A stretch of 64,000 bases of DNA from Hyaloscypha bicolor E. Lineage: Eukaryota > Ascomycota > Leotiomycetes > Helotiales > Hyaloscyphaceae. The notes under the pieces are model-generated. The model did not search any database. It worked only from the letters and a program-made list of their open reading frames with translations, and was not told the DNA's origin. Of the stretch, positions 11,750 through 22,859 are shown piece after piece. A program made the translations under genes and the position numbers. The first letter of the stretch is position 1. Every line of letters starts with the position of its first letter. Where the stretch lies: contig NW_020194693.1 of the NCBI RefSeq assembly GCF_002865645.1, positions 1,364,001 through 1,428,000 of the forward strand. The letters are read 5' to 3'.

Positions 11750-13060
11750 TTTATATTAGAAATAAAAAATAAAAATAAACTAATTTCAAAATATTAAATA
11801 TAAGTTCTTATATATAATTAATAATTTAAATAATTTAAAGAAATTATTTTAAGTTTAAGGTTTAAGAATTTATAAAATTAATTATTTGAAAATATAATAT
11901 AATATAATAAATATATAACTTAAATTATTTATTAAAATAGCCTTTAAATTAAGAAATATATTTTTAATATATTTAATAATATAATTTCTTTTAAAAAGCT
12001 CTTTTAATTAAAGTCTTTTAAAATTATTATATAAAAATTATATTTAATATTTAAAACTTTTTTTTAAAATAAACTTATATTAAAGAAAACTTATTAACTT
12101 TTAATAATAATTTATTTTAAAAACTTATAAATAACTTAAAATATTAATAAAAGAATTTAAAATTAAAAATAAGAATTTATTAAAATAAATAAAAATACTA
12201 TATAAAGCTTAATAAACTTTTATTATTTTGTAATTTATATATATTTAAATTAATTTTTTAAACTTATTTATTTTTATTTTTATTTAAAATACTTATATTA
12301 TAAAATTTAATTTTATTAGACTTATATTATTAAGATTTAATAATTATAAATTTTAATATATAAGATATTTTTTATATATTTTATAATAATATAAAATAAG
12401 CTTATATATTAAATAATATTTTAAATTTAGATTTATTATAATTTTTATTCTATTAAATTTAATATTTAAAAGAATTATATTAATATTATATATTTAATTA
12501 AAATACAAATTAAAAGAATATTTTATATAAAGAAATAAAAAAGCTTTATAAAAATACTATTATTTCTTATTATAATAAAAAGGCTTTTTATAAATTTTAA
12601 TTAATTTCTTTATATAATTAATATTAGAAATAAAAAATAAAAAATAAATTAAACTAAATATATAAAATACAAGTTTTTATATATATAAATAACTAAAATA
12701 TATAATAAATAATTTTAATAATTTAAAGATTTTATATTAAATTTAAAGTTTAAGAATTTATAAAATTAAAGTTCTTATTAAAATAATTCTTAAATTAAAT
12801 AATATATTTTTAATATATTTAATAATATAAAGTCTTTTATATATATAGAATTTTATATTATATTTAAAGACTTTTTAAAATAAATTTATATAAATATTTT
12901 ATATTAAAGAAGAATATTATTTAATATTAATAAAAGAATTTTAAAAAGAAATTAACTTTAAAAGTAAAAATTTATTAAAATAAATAAAAATATTATATAA
13001 ATATAATTTAAATCTTAAATAAAGCTTAATAAACTTTTGTTTTTTTTAAAAAAAAAATTT
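11750..13060. repeat. Degenerate duplication in A-rich DNA
   Basis: Two segments (about 11750-12240 and 12610-13060) share a succession of similar blocks, for example the phrase GTTTAAGAATTTATAAAATTAA in slightly different forms near 11865 and 12750. They look like an old, RIP-decayed direct duplication of about 450 bp. I recognise no coding content. Confidence 0.5.
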
Positions 13061-13201
13061 ATGTATTTTAAATTTTAATTAAGAGAATAGTTTTAGCTTA
13101 TTTTTAAATAATTTTATATATTTATAACCTATTTTCTTTCTTATATAATTTATTAAAAGTTTATAAAAAGTTTATTACTAAGAAAGTATTATTTAAAACT
13201 A

Positions 13202-13292
13202 CTCGGGACGAGTTTAGGGCAAAATTATTACTAGCCCCGGAGCTTGCAAAGGGCCGCTAGTAATAATTTTAGCAGAGTAGCCCTAAACTCGT
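13202..13292. repeat. Fold-back 3' terminal region, copy 2
   Basis: Second copy of the 92-bp palindromic region at 10751-10843. The outer arms ACGAGTTTAGGGC and GCCCTAAACTCGT are perfectly complementary, and the inner arms AAATTATTACTAGC/GCTAGTAATAATTT are offset by a bulge. It marks the right end of the non-autonomous element. Confidence 0.75.
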
Positions 13293-15420
13293 ATAATAAT
13301 ACTAGTAGTTTTCTTAATTTCTTAAATACTATTTTACTTATACTATTCTATAACTATTTCCTTTTCTAGTTTTATATCTATTTTAAAATATTTATTTATA
13401 AATACATACTTATTATTAACTTTATTTTTAGGGAAATACTAGAATCTATTTAAATTAATTCCTAGTATATATCTTTTGAAATATAGTATTATTAAGCTTT
13501 TTTAGTATATAGTATTCTTTTAGTTACTTCGTATATCTTATTTTATATAGGCTAAACTAGTAGTATAATAGTTTCGTATTTCTTAACTTATCTTAATTTA
13601 TTAGTTTAATATTATATATAAGAACTAGATTCTTTTTAGAAATAGACTTTAAATAAATCTAGTAAATAATATTAAATTATTTCTTTTCTTTTTAGTATTT
13701 TCTATTTTTTTTATTCTAGTTTCTTTAATATTTTTATTTCTTATTTATATTTACTTTATATATATTTCCAAAAATATTTTTTTATTATAAACTTTATCTT
13801 ATCTAAATATTCTCTAGATTAGAAAGTATATTTCTATAAATAATATAGCTTTTTTATTATAGATTATATAAAAAGAAATAAATCTAGTTAATTTATATAT
13901 AATAACTTAATTAGTAAATAGAATATAGTATAGTAAATTTATTTAAGGCTTTTTTCTATTTATTATAAATATAATAAATATTTAAATAATTAGTTAATAT
14001 TCTCTTTTAATTATACTATTTTTTTTGAAATTATAAGCTAAAATATTAATTTTATTAATTTTTAGTTTATTAAGTTCCTGAAAAAAAAATTTAAATTCTA
14101 ATTTACTATTTACTTTAAGCTATCTAAATAAATTATATCTATAAATAATTTCTTCCTAAATAAACTTAGTAATCTTCTTACTAGTTAGGTTTTTTTAAAG
14201 GTCTAGCTTTAATTTATTCTAAGAAATTATCTCTGGTAATAACTAATAAGTTATATTCTTTATAATCTAGTAATTTAATTATATTAATCCTAAGATAATA
14301 GAAAAGAGATATAGTTTTTATTAGATATAAAGCTTTTTTTTATTTTCTTTTATCCTTATACTAATATATTTTTATATATAGTTATAGTAATTTTTCTAGT
14401 AAAAATAGCTAGCTACTAAATAAAAAGTATTTTCTTTCTAGTATATCTAATCTTATTATATAGTTTTTTAATACTAATTTCTCTTTATTCTTAGTTATTA
14501 ATAATAAGTTAAAATAGATATACTTTAAATATAACTCTTTATAGTAATTAATCTCTTATACTATAATTTAAAACTTCTTTATTTAACTTTTAAATCTTGA
14601 TTCTAGATATTTTTTCTAATCTAAAAAGTATTATAAGATATTATATAGTATTCTAGTATTATTTGAAATAGCTATTATTTAAGAAATCTAATAAAATAGT
14701 CGGGTTATTAAATAAAGTATAGAAGTTAATATTATTATTTATTATTTTACTAGAAGTTATATATAAAAGGCTATAGCCTTTACTATATAACTTTCAGATA
14801 TTATTATTTTTTAATATTACTAATTTACTTCTAGATATAATAAGGCTTTAATTATTAATTTTTAGTAACTAGATACTATTATCTAAATATCTAATAAAGG
14901 TTTTAGGAATCTAATTTCTTAAAATAATATTATATAACTAAACCGGAATTACTTTTTTTAATTAAACTTTCTATCTAATAAGTATTATTCTAATAATATT
15001 AAGCTTTATTACTAACTATTTATTAATATCCTTATAATCTTTAGTATTACCTTCTTATTATAAGTATCTCGATAATTTATTAGTAATAATATACTTGGTT
15101 TCTTTAATATATTTAATTTTAAAATTAAATAGTTAAATTTATATTAGCTAATAAGTGACTAGAGCTCTAGAAAAATCTATAGCTACTTTATTTAGCTATA
15201 TAATAAGTATATTAGTATCTAGTTTAAAAATAAAATAAACTTTATATAGCTAGAATTATACTTTCTATAAATATTTTACTAGCCTTTAGTATTCTCTCTT
15301 AATAATATTATATTTCTATTTAGTATTATTCTAGATTCTAGACTTATATTATATAACTTTCTTTTTTCCTTTATAATTATATTAACTAAGAGTTCTGGCT
15401 TATTTATCTAGGCTATGGCA
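13293..15420 (-). mobile_element. Ty3/gypsy fragment: RNase H to integrase, RIP-inactivated
   Basis: The minus-strand translation, read through stops, gives a gypsy RNase H end followed by the linker seen before integrase. Near 15180-15050 it reads DFSRALVTY, then FNFKIKYIKETKYI and NKLSRYL, matching the family pattern in which a conserved GTKN...DALSRR block closes RNase H. Downstream text (14.8-13.4 kb) resembles a decayed integrase but is less certain. Neither LTR nor reverse transcriptase is present, so this is a truncated copy. Confidence 0.6.
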
Positions 15421-15563
15421 ACTTCTGTGAAGGAAGGCAATACGCCTACATCACGTGATGGTGATGCCATTTTACCTCAAAAGCTCTTAGCTAAAAATTA
15501 AAAATTAAAATTAAAAAATTAAAATTACAAGGTTCCGTAACTTAAGAAGGTAGAATCTCACTC
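15421..15563. other. Transition from RIP block to gene island
   Basis: Composition changes here from AT-rich to balanced. A TCACGTGA palindrome lies at about 15452. An AAATTAAAA-type simple repeat (15493-15530) precedes the 3' end of the lectin-like gene. Confidence 0.5.
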
Positions 15564-17833
15564 TTAATAATTGCCTGTACGAATATTATCACGGATATAT
15601 CTAAAATATGTACTGGTCTCATCCTTCTTCTCTCCTTTCATCCTCCCCCGACGAGGATGGATCTTGTCATTGGGGTCAGTCCACCAATCCTCGACGATCT
15701 GAGCTTGCTGCTCCAAATTCATATCCTTGAAGGGTAATCCAGCATCTGGATAATCGTACGATGTACTTCCTCTCAACTGGGATGCAAGTGCATCTGCGAG
15801 AAGCGATAATTGGAATGGGGTGTGGTGGATCTGCCAGGCATGTACAAGTTCATGGATCAAAGTAGGTTGATTAGACTGCGGATTTTCGAACATGCCCGGC
15901 ATGCCGCCGACGTTGAGAGTGATTGAACCATCCGACATGGGGAAGGTGAAGGCGCGACCATCTTTGCCTTTGGTATCGGTGATGCGAATCTTGTCACGAG
16001 GCGGAAGGGTCCCGTTGAAGACCTCATTGTTGGCCCATCGATAGTCCTCCTCTGAAATAACCTTGGAACGGGATCCGGCCGAGGCGATTCCACCTGCGGC
16101 AATAGCAAGCAGAGTGTTTCCTGGACCAGCCATCCAGAGAACTCCGTTGAGAATACGAGCCCCTGGGACGAGAGATCCAGTCATCACTAAAGAGCCGACT
16201 TCCACTCCGATAAAGATTAGGATTCCAACTCCATCCAGAAGACTTCCAACAGACCACTTGACAACCGTGTTGATCAGACTTTCAAAAGTAGATTGAAATC
16301 CACTAGTGTACACCACGCTGATGGCAAAGGTGCCATTTGCATAGTCGTCGTAGTGCTTCTGTATGAGTCCGATGTAGTCCTTGTCATTGGTTTGATCCCA
16401 GGGATCATCTCGTCCGCTGCTCCCAATGATATGTCCTGAGACATGGCCAGAATGGACCAATGTGATCGGAGCCAGGTTGGATTCGGGGCGCGGCCGAAGA
16501 ATACCGACCACGCCATAGTCATAGTCGTCCGCACCGCTGTCATGTCCGTCTCCGTTCCATCGGATCGATCCTTGCTCTTTCAATGTGATGGAAGTCCAAC
16601 CGCCAAGAGCAGCAAGCCCACCACTGAGTATAGGAGCGCCAAATCTCTTCGTTCGGAAGTCGTACCAGTAACGATCACTAACACCGCCGTCTGACGCTGC
16701 GTACCAGATCTCCATGGTACCTGGTTCCCGAGATACGCCCATTAATTTGCCGTTCGGCTTCGCACTGCCTCCGGGTAAAGTTTGAAACACATTCCAGGAC
16801 GGCATACCTTCGTACCAGTAGGCATTAAACATGGCACCGTTGGGAGCAATCCAGAAGATCTCTTCTGTACCAGAATAGCGATGAAGAGAACAAATTCCGG
16901 TTGACAAAGACGCGGAATCATGTCCGGCCATCTGATACCTCGTCCATGGAGTCTTTCCCTCAACAATAAAGGCTCCCTCCAAGGATCCTTTCGTTGAAAC
17001 CCACCACAAATGAAGTACATCTGATCTTCTCGACTGGGCTCTGAGACCGCCTCCGATGACTGCGCTGCCAGGCCCGGCTCCTTCCAACTGATATCTGTGC
17101 CATTCTATCTTGTCGTACATCCATGAGCCTTGAATGCTTCCATCGGTCCCCGTCCACCATACTTCCATTGCTTTTGGCTCTCGTGAAACAGCAGTCAGGC
17201 CACTTGCCGGGTGTCAAGGCCTGAAGAGGCTTGTGCGGATAATATGGGTGTATATTGGTATAATAGTAAGGAATGATGGTGCCCTGAAGGCGGGGAAATA
17301 GCTATATATAGGCCTATGTGTGGCCTGTGCGTAGCACGTGACACCGGGGCAGCACTGCCTAGCGGGGCTAGCTGATAACGCTGCCAACCAAGGGAATTAT
17401 CATACCAGAAGGCAGATTCGATCGAGCCCCTGGGTGAGATCCACCAAACTTCCATATGGCCTGAGGCCCTGGAAACCGCGCAAATCTTGGAGCCTCGAAC
17501 TGCTTGTCCGGGAGGGGCGAGCTGGTAATATTGCCAATTCTTGCCATCATCGTACCAATACATGCCCTCAACTGATTTAGTTGGAGAGATCCACCATCCC
17601 TCCATATGGGTTGGAATGCGCGAGAGGAAAGCGATCCCGCCCACTGCTGCGGCACCAGCTGGCGCCATCTCAAAGCGGCCCCAAGTTCCGTACCAGAAAT
17701 AGTCAATAACAGCTCCATTGGGGGCAATAAAGAAAATTTCCATATGTCCTGGAATTCGTGACACGGCAGCAATATCACTTCCGCCTGCCAAGGTATGCCC
17801 CGGGGCAATGTTGTAAAGGTCCCATCCAACCAT
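15564..17833 (-). pseudogene. Lectin-like beta-propeller fused to HExxH metallopeptidase-like domain, split by a MITE
   Basis: The minus-strand gene starts at 17833 and stops at 15564 but is interrupted by a 132-bp element (17212-17343). Without the element and one 5-bp target copy it would be 2,133 bp, encoding 710 residues. The N-terminal part has seven or eight units of about 50 residues with the pattern AVSR.PGHMEVWWI.P.GSIE..FWY...W..YQLAP.GSA, as in fungal fucose-specific-lectin-like propellers. A hydrophobic glycine-rich stretch follows (about 16060-16250). Near the C-terminus lies HELVHAWQIHH (15835-15857), a zincin HExxH motif, then EQQAQIVEDWW, which may supply a third zinc ligand and resembles bacterial DUF4157-like domains. 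No signal peptide is seen. A role in carbohydrate binding plus proteolysis is inference. As found, translation would stop inside the insertion after four units, unless the element is spliced out. Confidence 0.75.
17212..17343 (-). mobile_element. 132-bp MITE inserted in the lectin-like gene
   Basis: The element begins TGTCAAGGCC and ends GCACGTGACA, giving short terminal inverted repeats TGTCA(A/C)G. CCGGG flanks it on both sides (17207-17211 and 17344-17348), a perfect 5-bp target duplication. A related copy lies at 33572-33692 in the opposite orientation. It has no coding capacity. Removing the element and one CCGGG makes the reading frame continuous and completes a propeller repeat, so the insertion is younger than the gene. 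Confidence 0.85.
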
Positions 17834-18420
17834 CGTGAAACTGGTAGAAACTTCGGGAGGAAACTTGAAAAGAATACTTGAGACTTGATATGAATGAATT
17901 GGTTTGGATTGAACTATTGGTACGGCTGATGAGGGATAATCTTCAGAGGTTGAATTTTAAGTCCTATAAGTATTTTAGGGTTGCGAAGGGGGGGGGGGGG
18001 GTTAGGGGGTCTCAGAAAGAGCAACCCTCAAACAAAAGCAAATCCCGAGAGGGCAACGAGTCGGGAAGCTTGTAAGAGAGCCAAGAATTGTCGTATAGCT
18101 TGGCATAAGCCCCTCGAGAGGTGTCAATGCATTTTGGCGCAGTCGAGACTCGCCATCGTAGACTTGGCGGTTTCTTCAAATCCAGGTAAAGTTACACGTA
18201 TCTCTACTCGTATAACCGGCCACTCACTTGGGTCGATTTCAGCCCTATTTCAAGGCTGGAATCAGCTGAGCGCGCCACCCGGATTTCACCGTGGATGTGA
18301 AGCGCTAGAATGGAAATCACCGCGCCAAGGAAGAAAAAGGAAAGCGAGGCTAAGGAGCATGAAGACTTTTAATATTTCGATATAAAGTAATTGTATAGAA
18401 AAAGAGCAAATAAACGGCCC
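17834..18420. other. Upstream flank of the lectin-like gene
   Basis: This is the 5' side of the minus-strand lectin-like gene. It contains a run of 14 G (about 17988-18001) and otherwise balanced sequence. Open frames at 17878-18075 and 17981-18385 overlap each other and resemble nothing I know. No TATA box is clear. Composition turns AT-rich after about 18370. Confidence 0.4.
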
Positions 18421-19299
18421 TTAATAAAACGCTCAGCTCTTGGCTATAATACTTGCTTTTTAAGTTATAAGGGTATTAAGGCTGTGCGGTAGTTGGTTTA
18501 ATAAGGCAGCTATTATAACTGCTTATAAAAACCAAAGATTTTTATATTAATTTTATAAAAACTATTATTTTTCCCTTATATATACCTCGATATTAATTAA
18601 TTACAAATAACTTTATTAAAACTCGCTTAATTAAAAAGGTAAGTAAATATAATTAAAGCCTTAAAATAAGTTTTTTTAATTATAAAAAGAATTATACTTT
18701 TTAAATATAAGGTAAATATAATTAATTAATACTTTTATAATAATATATAATATAACATAAAAGTAAAGGGTTATTTTATATTAAATATTATTTATAAGTA
18801 TTAATAATTAAAATAAAAGAATTATTTTATTATTTTATTATATTTATTATATTTAATTTAAATAAAGTAATAAACTTCTTATATATAAAATTTAATATAA
18901 AATTAAATGTTTTATAAGTTTTAAGACTTTAAAAAAAATATAAAAAAAATATTTTAATATTTATTATTAGTTTACTAATAATATAAAATACTATTATTTA
19001 GATATAAAATACTAATTATATAAGTTAATAAAGTTGTTATATTTTATAAATAAAGATTATAATATTAAGGTTCTAATATATAATTCCTAAATATACTAAA
19101 TCTAACTAGTACTAGTATCCGGTATATCTTATTACCTATATATAGGAAACCAGATTATATAATATAAATTATATAATCTCTAGGAAACTAGTTATACTAA
19201 TACTAGTAACTATTTAAAAAACGCAAAAAATTAATATAAAAGTATAAAAAACATCTAAAAAACAGTATTTTTTATTTATATATAAATTTCCTAATCCGG

Positions 19300-20000
19300 T
19301 CTAATACTAGATTATTTCTAAATATTTAATATATTTTCTTATATATCTATTTCTCTTATTTTATATATCTCTATTTATATTTAATTTATTTTTTAATATT
19401 TAATTATATAATATTTATATTAATTAGATATTTAAGAATATTTAAAGGCTTTAATTTTATTATTAAATTAGTAGAATTTAATTCTTTTTTAATTTATTTA
19501 ATTTCTATAATCTCTTATTATTTATAAGCCTAGTAAAAATATATTATATTAATTATAAATCGCTTTTCTTATATAATTTCTAGCTTAATTAGATATTTAT
19601 AAAATAACTAATAGGATTTCTATTACAAATATTCTATTAATTATAGTCTTAACTAAATTACTTATATTAAAACCATAAGCTATATTATATAATTTGGAAG
19701 CTAGAATACTTTTAATAACTCTCTTATATTTTATAAATATTATAGGCTAAGCCTTTATATAAAGAAAACTAATAGTTTTAATATAAAAAGAAATAATTAA
19801 AGAGAAAAAAAATCTCGCTTTTATATAAGCTAAATATATATAGGCTATATATTTCTATAATTATAGTAATAAAGGTTATATAACTTATATAGCCAAGTTT
19901 AAATTATAAATCTAATCTATTATAATAAATAATTAATAAATAATATTAATATATCTAGAACTATTTATTAAAACTAGAATATATCTAATTTAAAAAAAGA
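19300..20000 (-). pseudogene. Ty1/copia reverse transcriptase-RNase H C-terminus, RIP-inactivated
   Basis: The minus-strand translation near 19725-19660 reads KRVIKSILASKLYNIAYGF, matching the conserved copia RNase H block (family form KR.TRSVLASELY). It is followed by a decayed stretch equivalent to the VLCTDSKSLYD region and a C-terminal tail. It is riddled with stops. Orientation is opposite to the copia gag-integrase remnant at 22.9-26.2 kb, so the two are not one collinear element. Confidence 0.6.
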
Positions 20001-20860
20001 AATCTTAATTACTTATAAAGAAAATATTTATAAAAATAATTAAATATAAAAACTTCTTATTTAGCTTTATAAAATATAGTTTTCTAATAATATTTTCGAT
20101 TTATTATTAAATATATTTATTAAGGGCTTTAATATTAGTTTCTATAGATTTAATAGCTTAAATAACTATTAAATAGTTATATAAAGCCTCTAATTAATAA
20201 GTTAATATAATATATATTTCCTAAGCTTATTAAATAATATATTATTTCTTAATTATAAGATTTTAATATATAATATTCTTATTACTAGTTATAATTATAT
20301 TCTTAACTATTATTAAATAGAAATTACTATACTAGTATTCTTATATAAGAGTATACTAGTAGAATTAGTATAAATAATACTTTTATTAGACTTAAAATTA
20401 TAATTAGTTATAAGATATTTATATTTCTTAGCTAGGAATTTAGTTTCTAAAAGTTATTATTTTCAAGAAATAAAGTATTATTAATCTAAAGGCTAATAAT
20501 ATTAAAAAAATAATTATTATTAAAAGAATAAGAGTTATATATTAATTACTTTATAATTAGCTTATTTATATAATAAGAATAATAAGTTTTAAACTAGTAA
20601 TTTCTAGCTTCTAATATTTTATAAAATAGTTTTATAACTTTTAATACTAAATTATTCTCTAAATCTAGCTCTTATATAAGTTTAGAAAGTAATTTAATAT
20701 AGAAATCGCGGTTTAGTAAAGTTAATAATTAAATATAAGCTTATAATATATTCTATAAATATAGTTTTAAAATCTTTATAATTATAATAATAATATAGAA
20801 AATAACTCTTTAGCTAATATATTAAATAATTAATAATTATATTATAATATATATAGAGAC

Positions 20861-21075
20861 GCACGTGACTTAAGAATATATAATAAACCTCGGATATTAC
20901 GGGTATTAATTAGAGAGATTAGCGGTCCTTTGACTTTATAACTAACTACTATTTATATTATAAGTATTAGGCTTATAAATTACTAATTATATATATATTA
21001 TCGGGGCCTCCTATTTAGAGGGGGCTTTCCTGAACCTTATAAAAGAAATAGAGATTAGTTCTATACTGAATTTAA
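20861..21075. other. Less-mutated patch inside the RIP block
   Basis: This roughly 200-bp patch has visibly higher GC than its surroundings, including GACGCACGTGACTTAAG, ATTATCGGGGCCTCC and a TATAAAAG box near 21040. It resembles an LTR or promoter segment, but I could not find a partner copy in the window. Confidence 0.35.
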
Positions 21076-22479
21076 TACTATAGTTTTATAACTTACTAAT
21101 TTATTCTATTATCTTATTACTTACTAATAAATACCTCATATATATTAATACTATATATTTCTTATTATTATTATAGATTTAAATAACTAGTTTTAATTTC
21201 TTATATTTCTTTTCTATATTCTTATTCTTAATCTTATTAATAAAATAAGAATTAAAAATATATATCTTTTCTAATATCTAAAATCTAAAACCAATTTTAA
21301 ATATATTCTTTTCTAAGAAACTAATAACTTTAACTTAATAAGAATTATTATATAAGCTATTATTATTATATTATAGAAATACTATTATATTAGAATATTT
21401 ATAAAATTATTTTCTATTATATTTTAGTAAAATAATAAAAGAAATTATTTTTATATTACTATTATTTTTATTTTTATTATAAAGTTTAGAATTATAAAAT
21501 TTGAGATTATATTTAGATTTATTATTAATTTTTATATTTCCTTTATAAAATGGTTTTATAAAAATTAATTAAAAAGTAATATTATTATAAAATAAAGCTA
21601 ATATATATAACTTTCTATTTATAGCTATAAGCTTATATAATTTCTCCTAATTACTTTTCTAGTTAGTATTTCTTTTATATTATATTAGAATATTTAAATT
21701 TAATATGAAATTATAAATATTAGTTATAGAAAATCTATTTTATATATTTAGGATATTTTTAATTTAATATTTAATTTATAGATTCTAAATCTCTATTATT
21801 ATTATTTTAAGAGCTATTAATTATTAAAAAACTAAAAATAATAATAAGTTATATTTAGTTAATTAAAATATATATTATAAACTAAAAGAATAAAAACTAT
21901 ATTACTAATATTTATAATATTATTTAAAGCCTTAAAACCTATTTATAATATTATTTCCTTTATAATTTCTTTAATTTTAATTATAATAATTCCTATAAAA
22001 TAATATATTTCTATAAAAACGATTTTTATTTTAGTTTTTATAATATTTATAAATTAAATAAATTCCTTATTTATAAGTTATTTTCTAGTATTTATAATAA
22101 TCTAATTAAAAGAATCTAAATAAATATTAATCTAATATAGTTTTAAAATATTCTAGATATATATAATACTATTAGTATAACTATAGTTATTAATAATTAT
22201 ATAATATAGAGGTAACTAGAAATAATAAAATATAAATAATAAGTAATAATTATATAATCTTATATTATATAAGTAACTTAACTAGTAACTAGTCTCTATT
22301 AGACTTAATAGATTTAAGAATTATATATTAATATTATAATACTATAATTCTTACTTTTAAATAATAATTACTTTACTAATTTATATAAATAATATTCTAT
22401 AATTATATAATAGTATTATATATTTCTAATAAACTAATACTAATTAGTTTATATATATAAATTAAAAAGAATTAAACTA

Positions 22480-22720
22480 TATTTGCCTAAGATTTAATTA
22501 TTTAGAAGTAAAGCTATTATTTAAGTTAAAAAGGAAATAACTATTAATTCTATTACCTGTAATTTAATTATATAAATAAGAAAAATATTTAATCTTATTA
22601 AGGTCTAATTATACTATATTAAAGAAAGAAATATCTATTAGTTCTATTATTTATAATTCGGTTATATAAATAGAAAAAGTATTTAATCTTACTAAATATT
22701 AAAACGGTTAGCTATTTAAC
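22480..22720 (+). repeat. Tandem duplication of about 110 bp
   Basis: Two adjacent similar segments share the order GAAATA-ACTATTA-TTCTATTA, a TAATT(C/T)GGTTATATAAATA-like block and a TATTTAATCTTA(T/C)TAA block. They may be remnants of a subterminal repeat of the copia element that follows. Confidence 0.45.
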
Positions 22721-22859
22721 TATTCTATTTTATTTCTATTTAATTTCTATAAAACTCTTTTAAAAACTACCTTCTTTTAAATTTCTAAGGCTTTTAAGCT
22801 TTAGAACTATTAAGTTCTTCCGAAATCTCGATATTTTACTTCTTAAATTTCATTTCCTA

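Larger units (their letters stand above)
10844..13292 (+). mobile_element. Non-autonomous Helitron-like element, head-to-tail with the autonomous copy
   Basis: The element starts with a complete copy of the 5' terminal region (10844-11092) and ends with the fold-back region (13202-13292), matching the two ends of the upstream Helitron. The interior is A-rich, RIP-degraded and unrelated to Rep-helicase. The join is direct: copy 2 of the 5' end starts where the upstream 3' end stops. Such head-to-tail joins are expected from rolling-circle replication or targeted insertion next to an existing copy. Confidence 0.6.
18421..22850. other. RIP-degraded block with copia remnants
   Basis: AT-rich, TpA-dominated DNA without open host genes. 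One segment (about 19300-20000) translates on the minus strand as a copia RNase H tail and is listed separately. A perfect 12-bp inverted repeat (AGATTATATAAT with its complement, 4-bp loop) lies near 19152-19179. The rest could not be assigned. Confidence 0.6.

Noticed and set aside
17212..17343. Insertion treated as an ordinary intron of the lectin-like gene
   Set aside because: Likely splice sites do not give the right phase with normal donor consensus, the segment has a perfect target duplication, and a second copy exists at 33.57 kb.
17980..18012. Poly-G followed by TTAGGG as a telomere trace
   Set aside because: Only one TTAGGG unit is present and it sits in a G homopolymer; no array.
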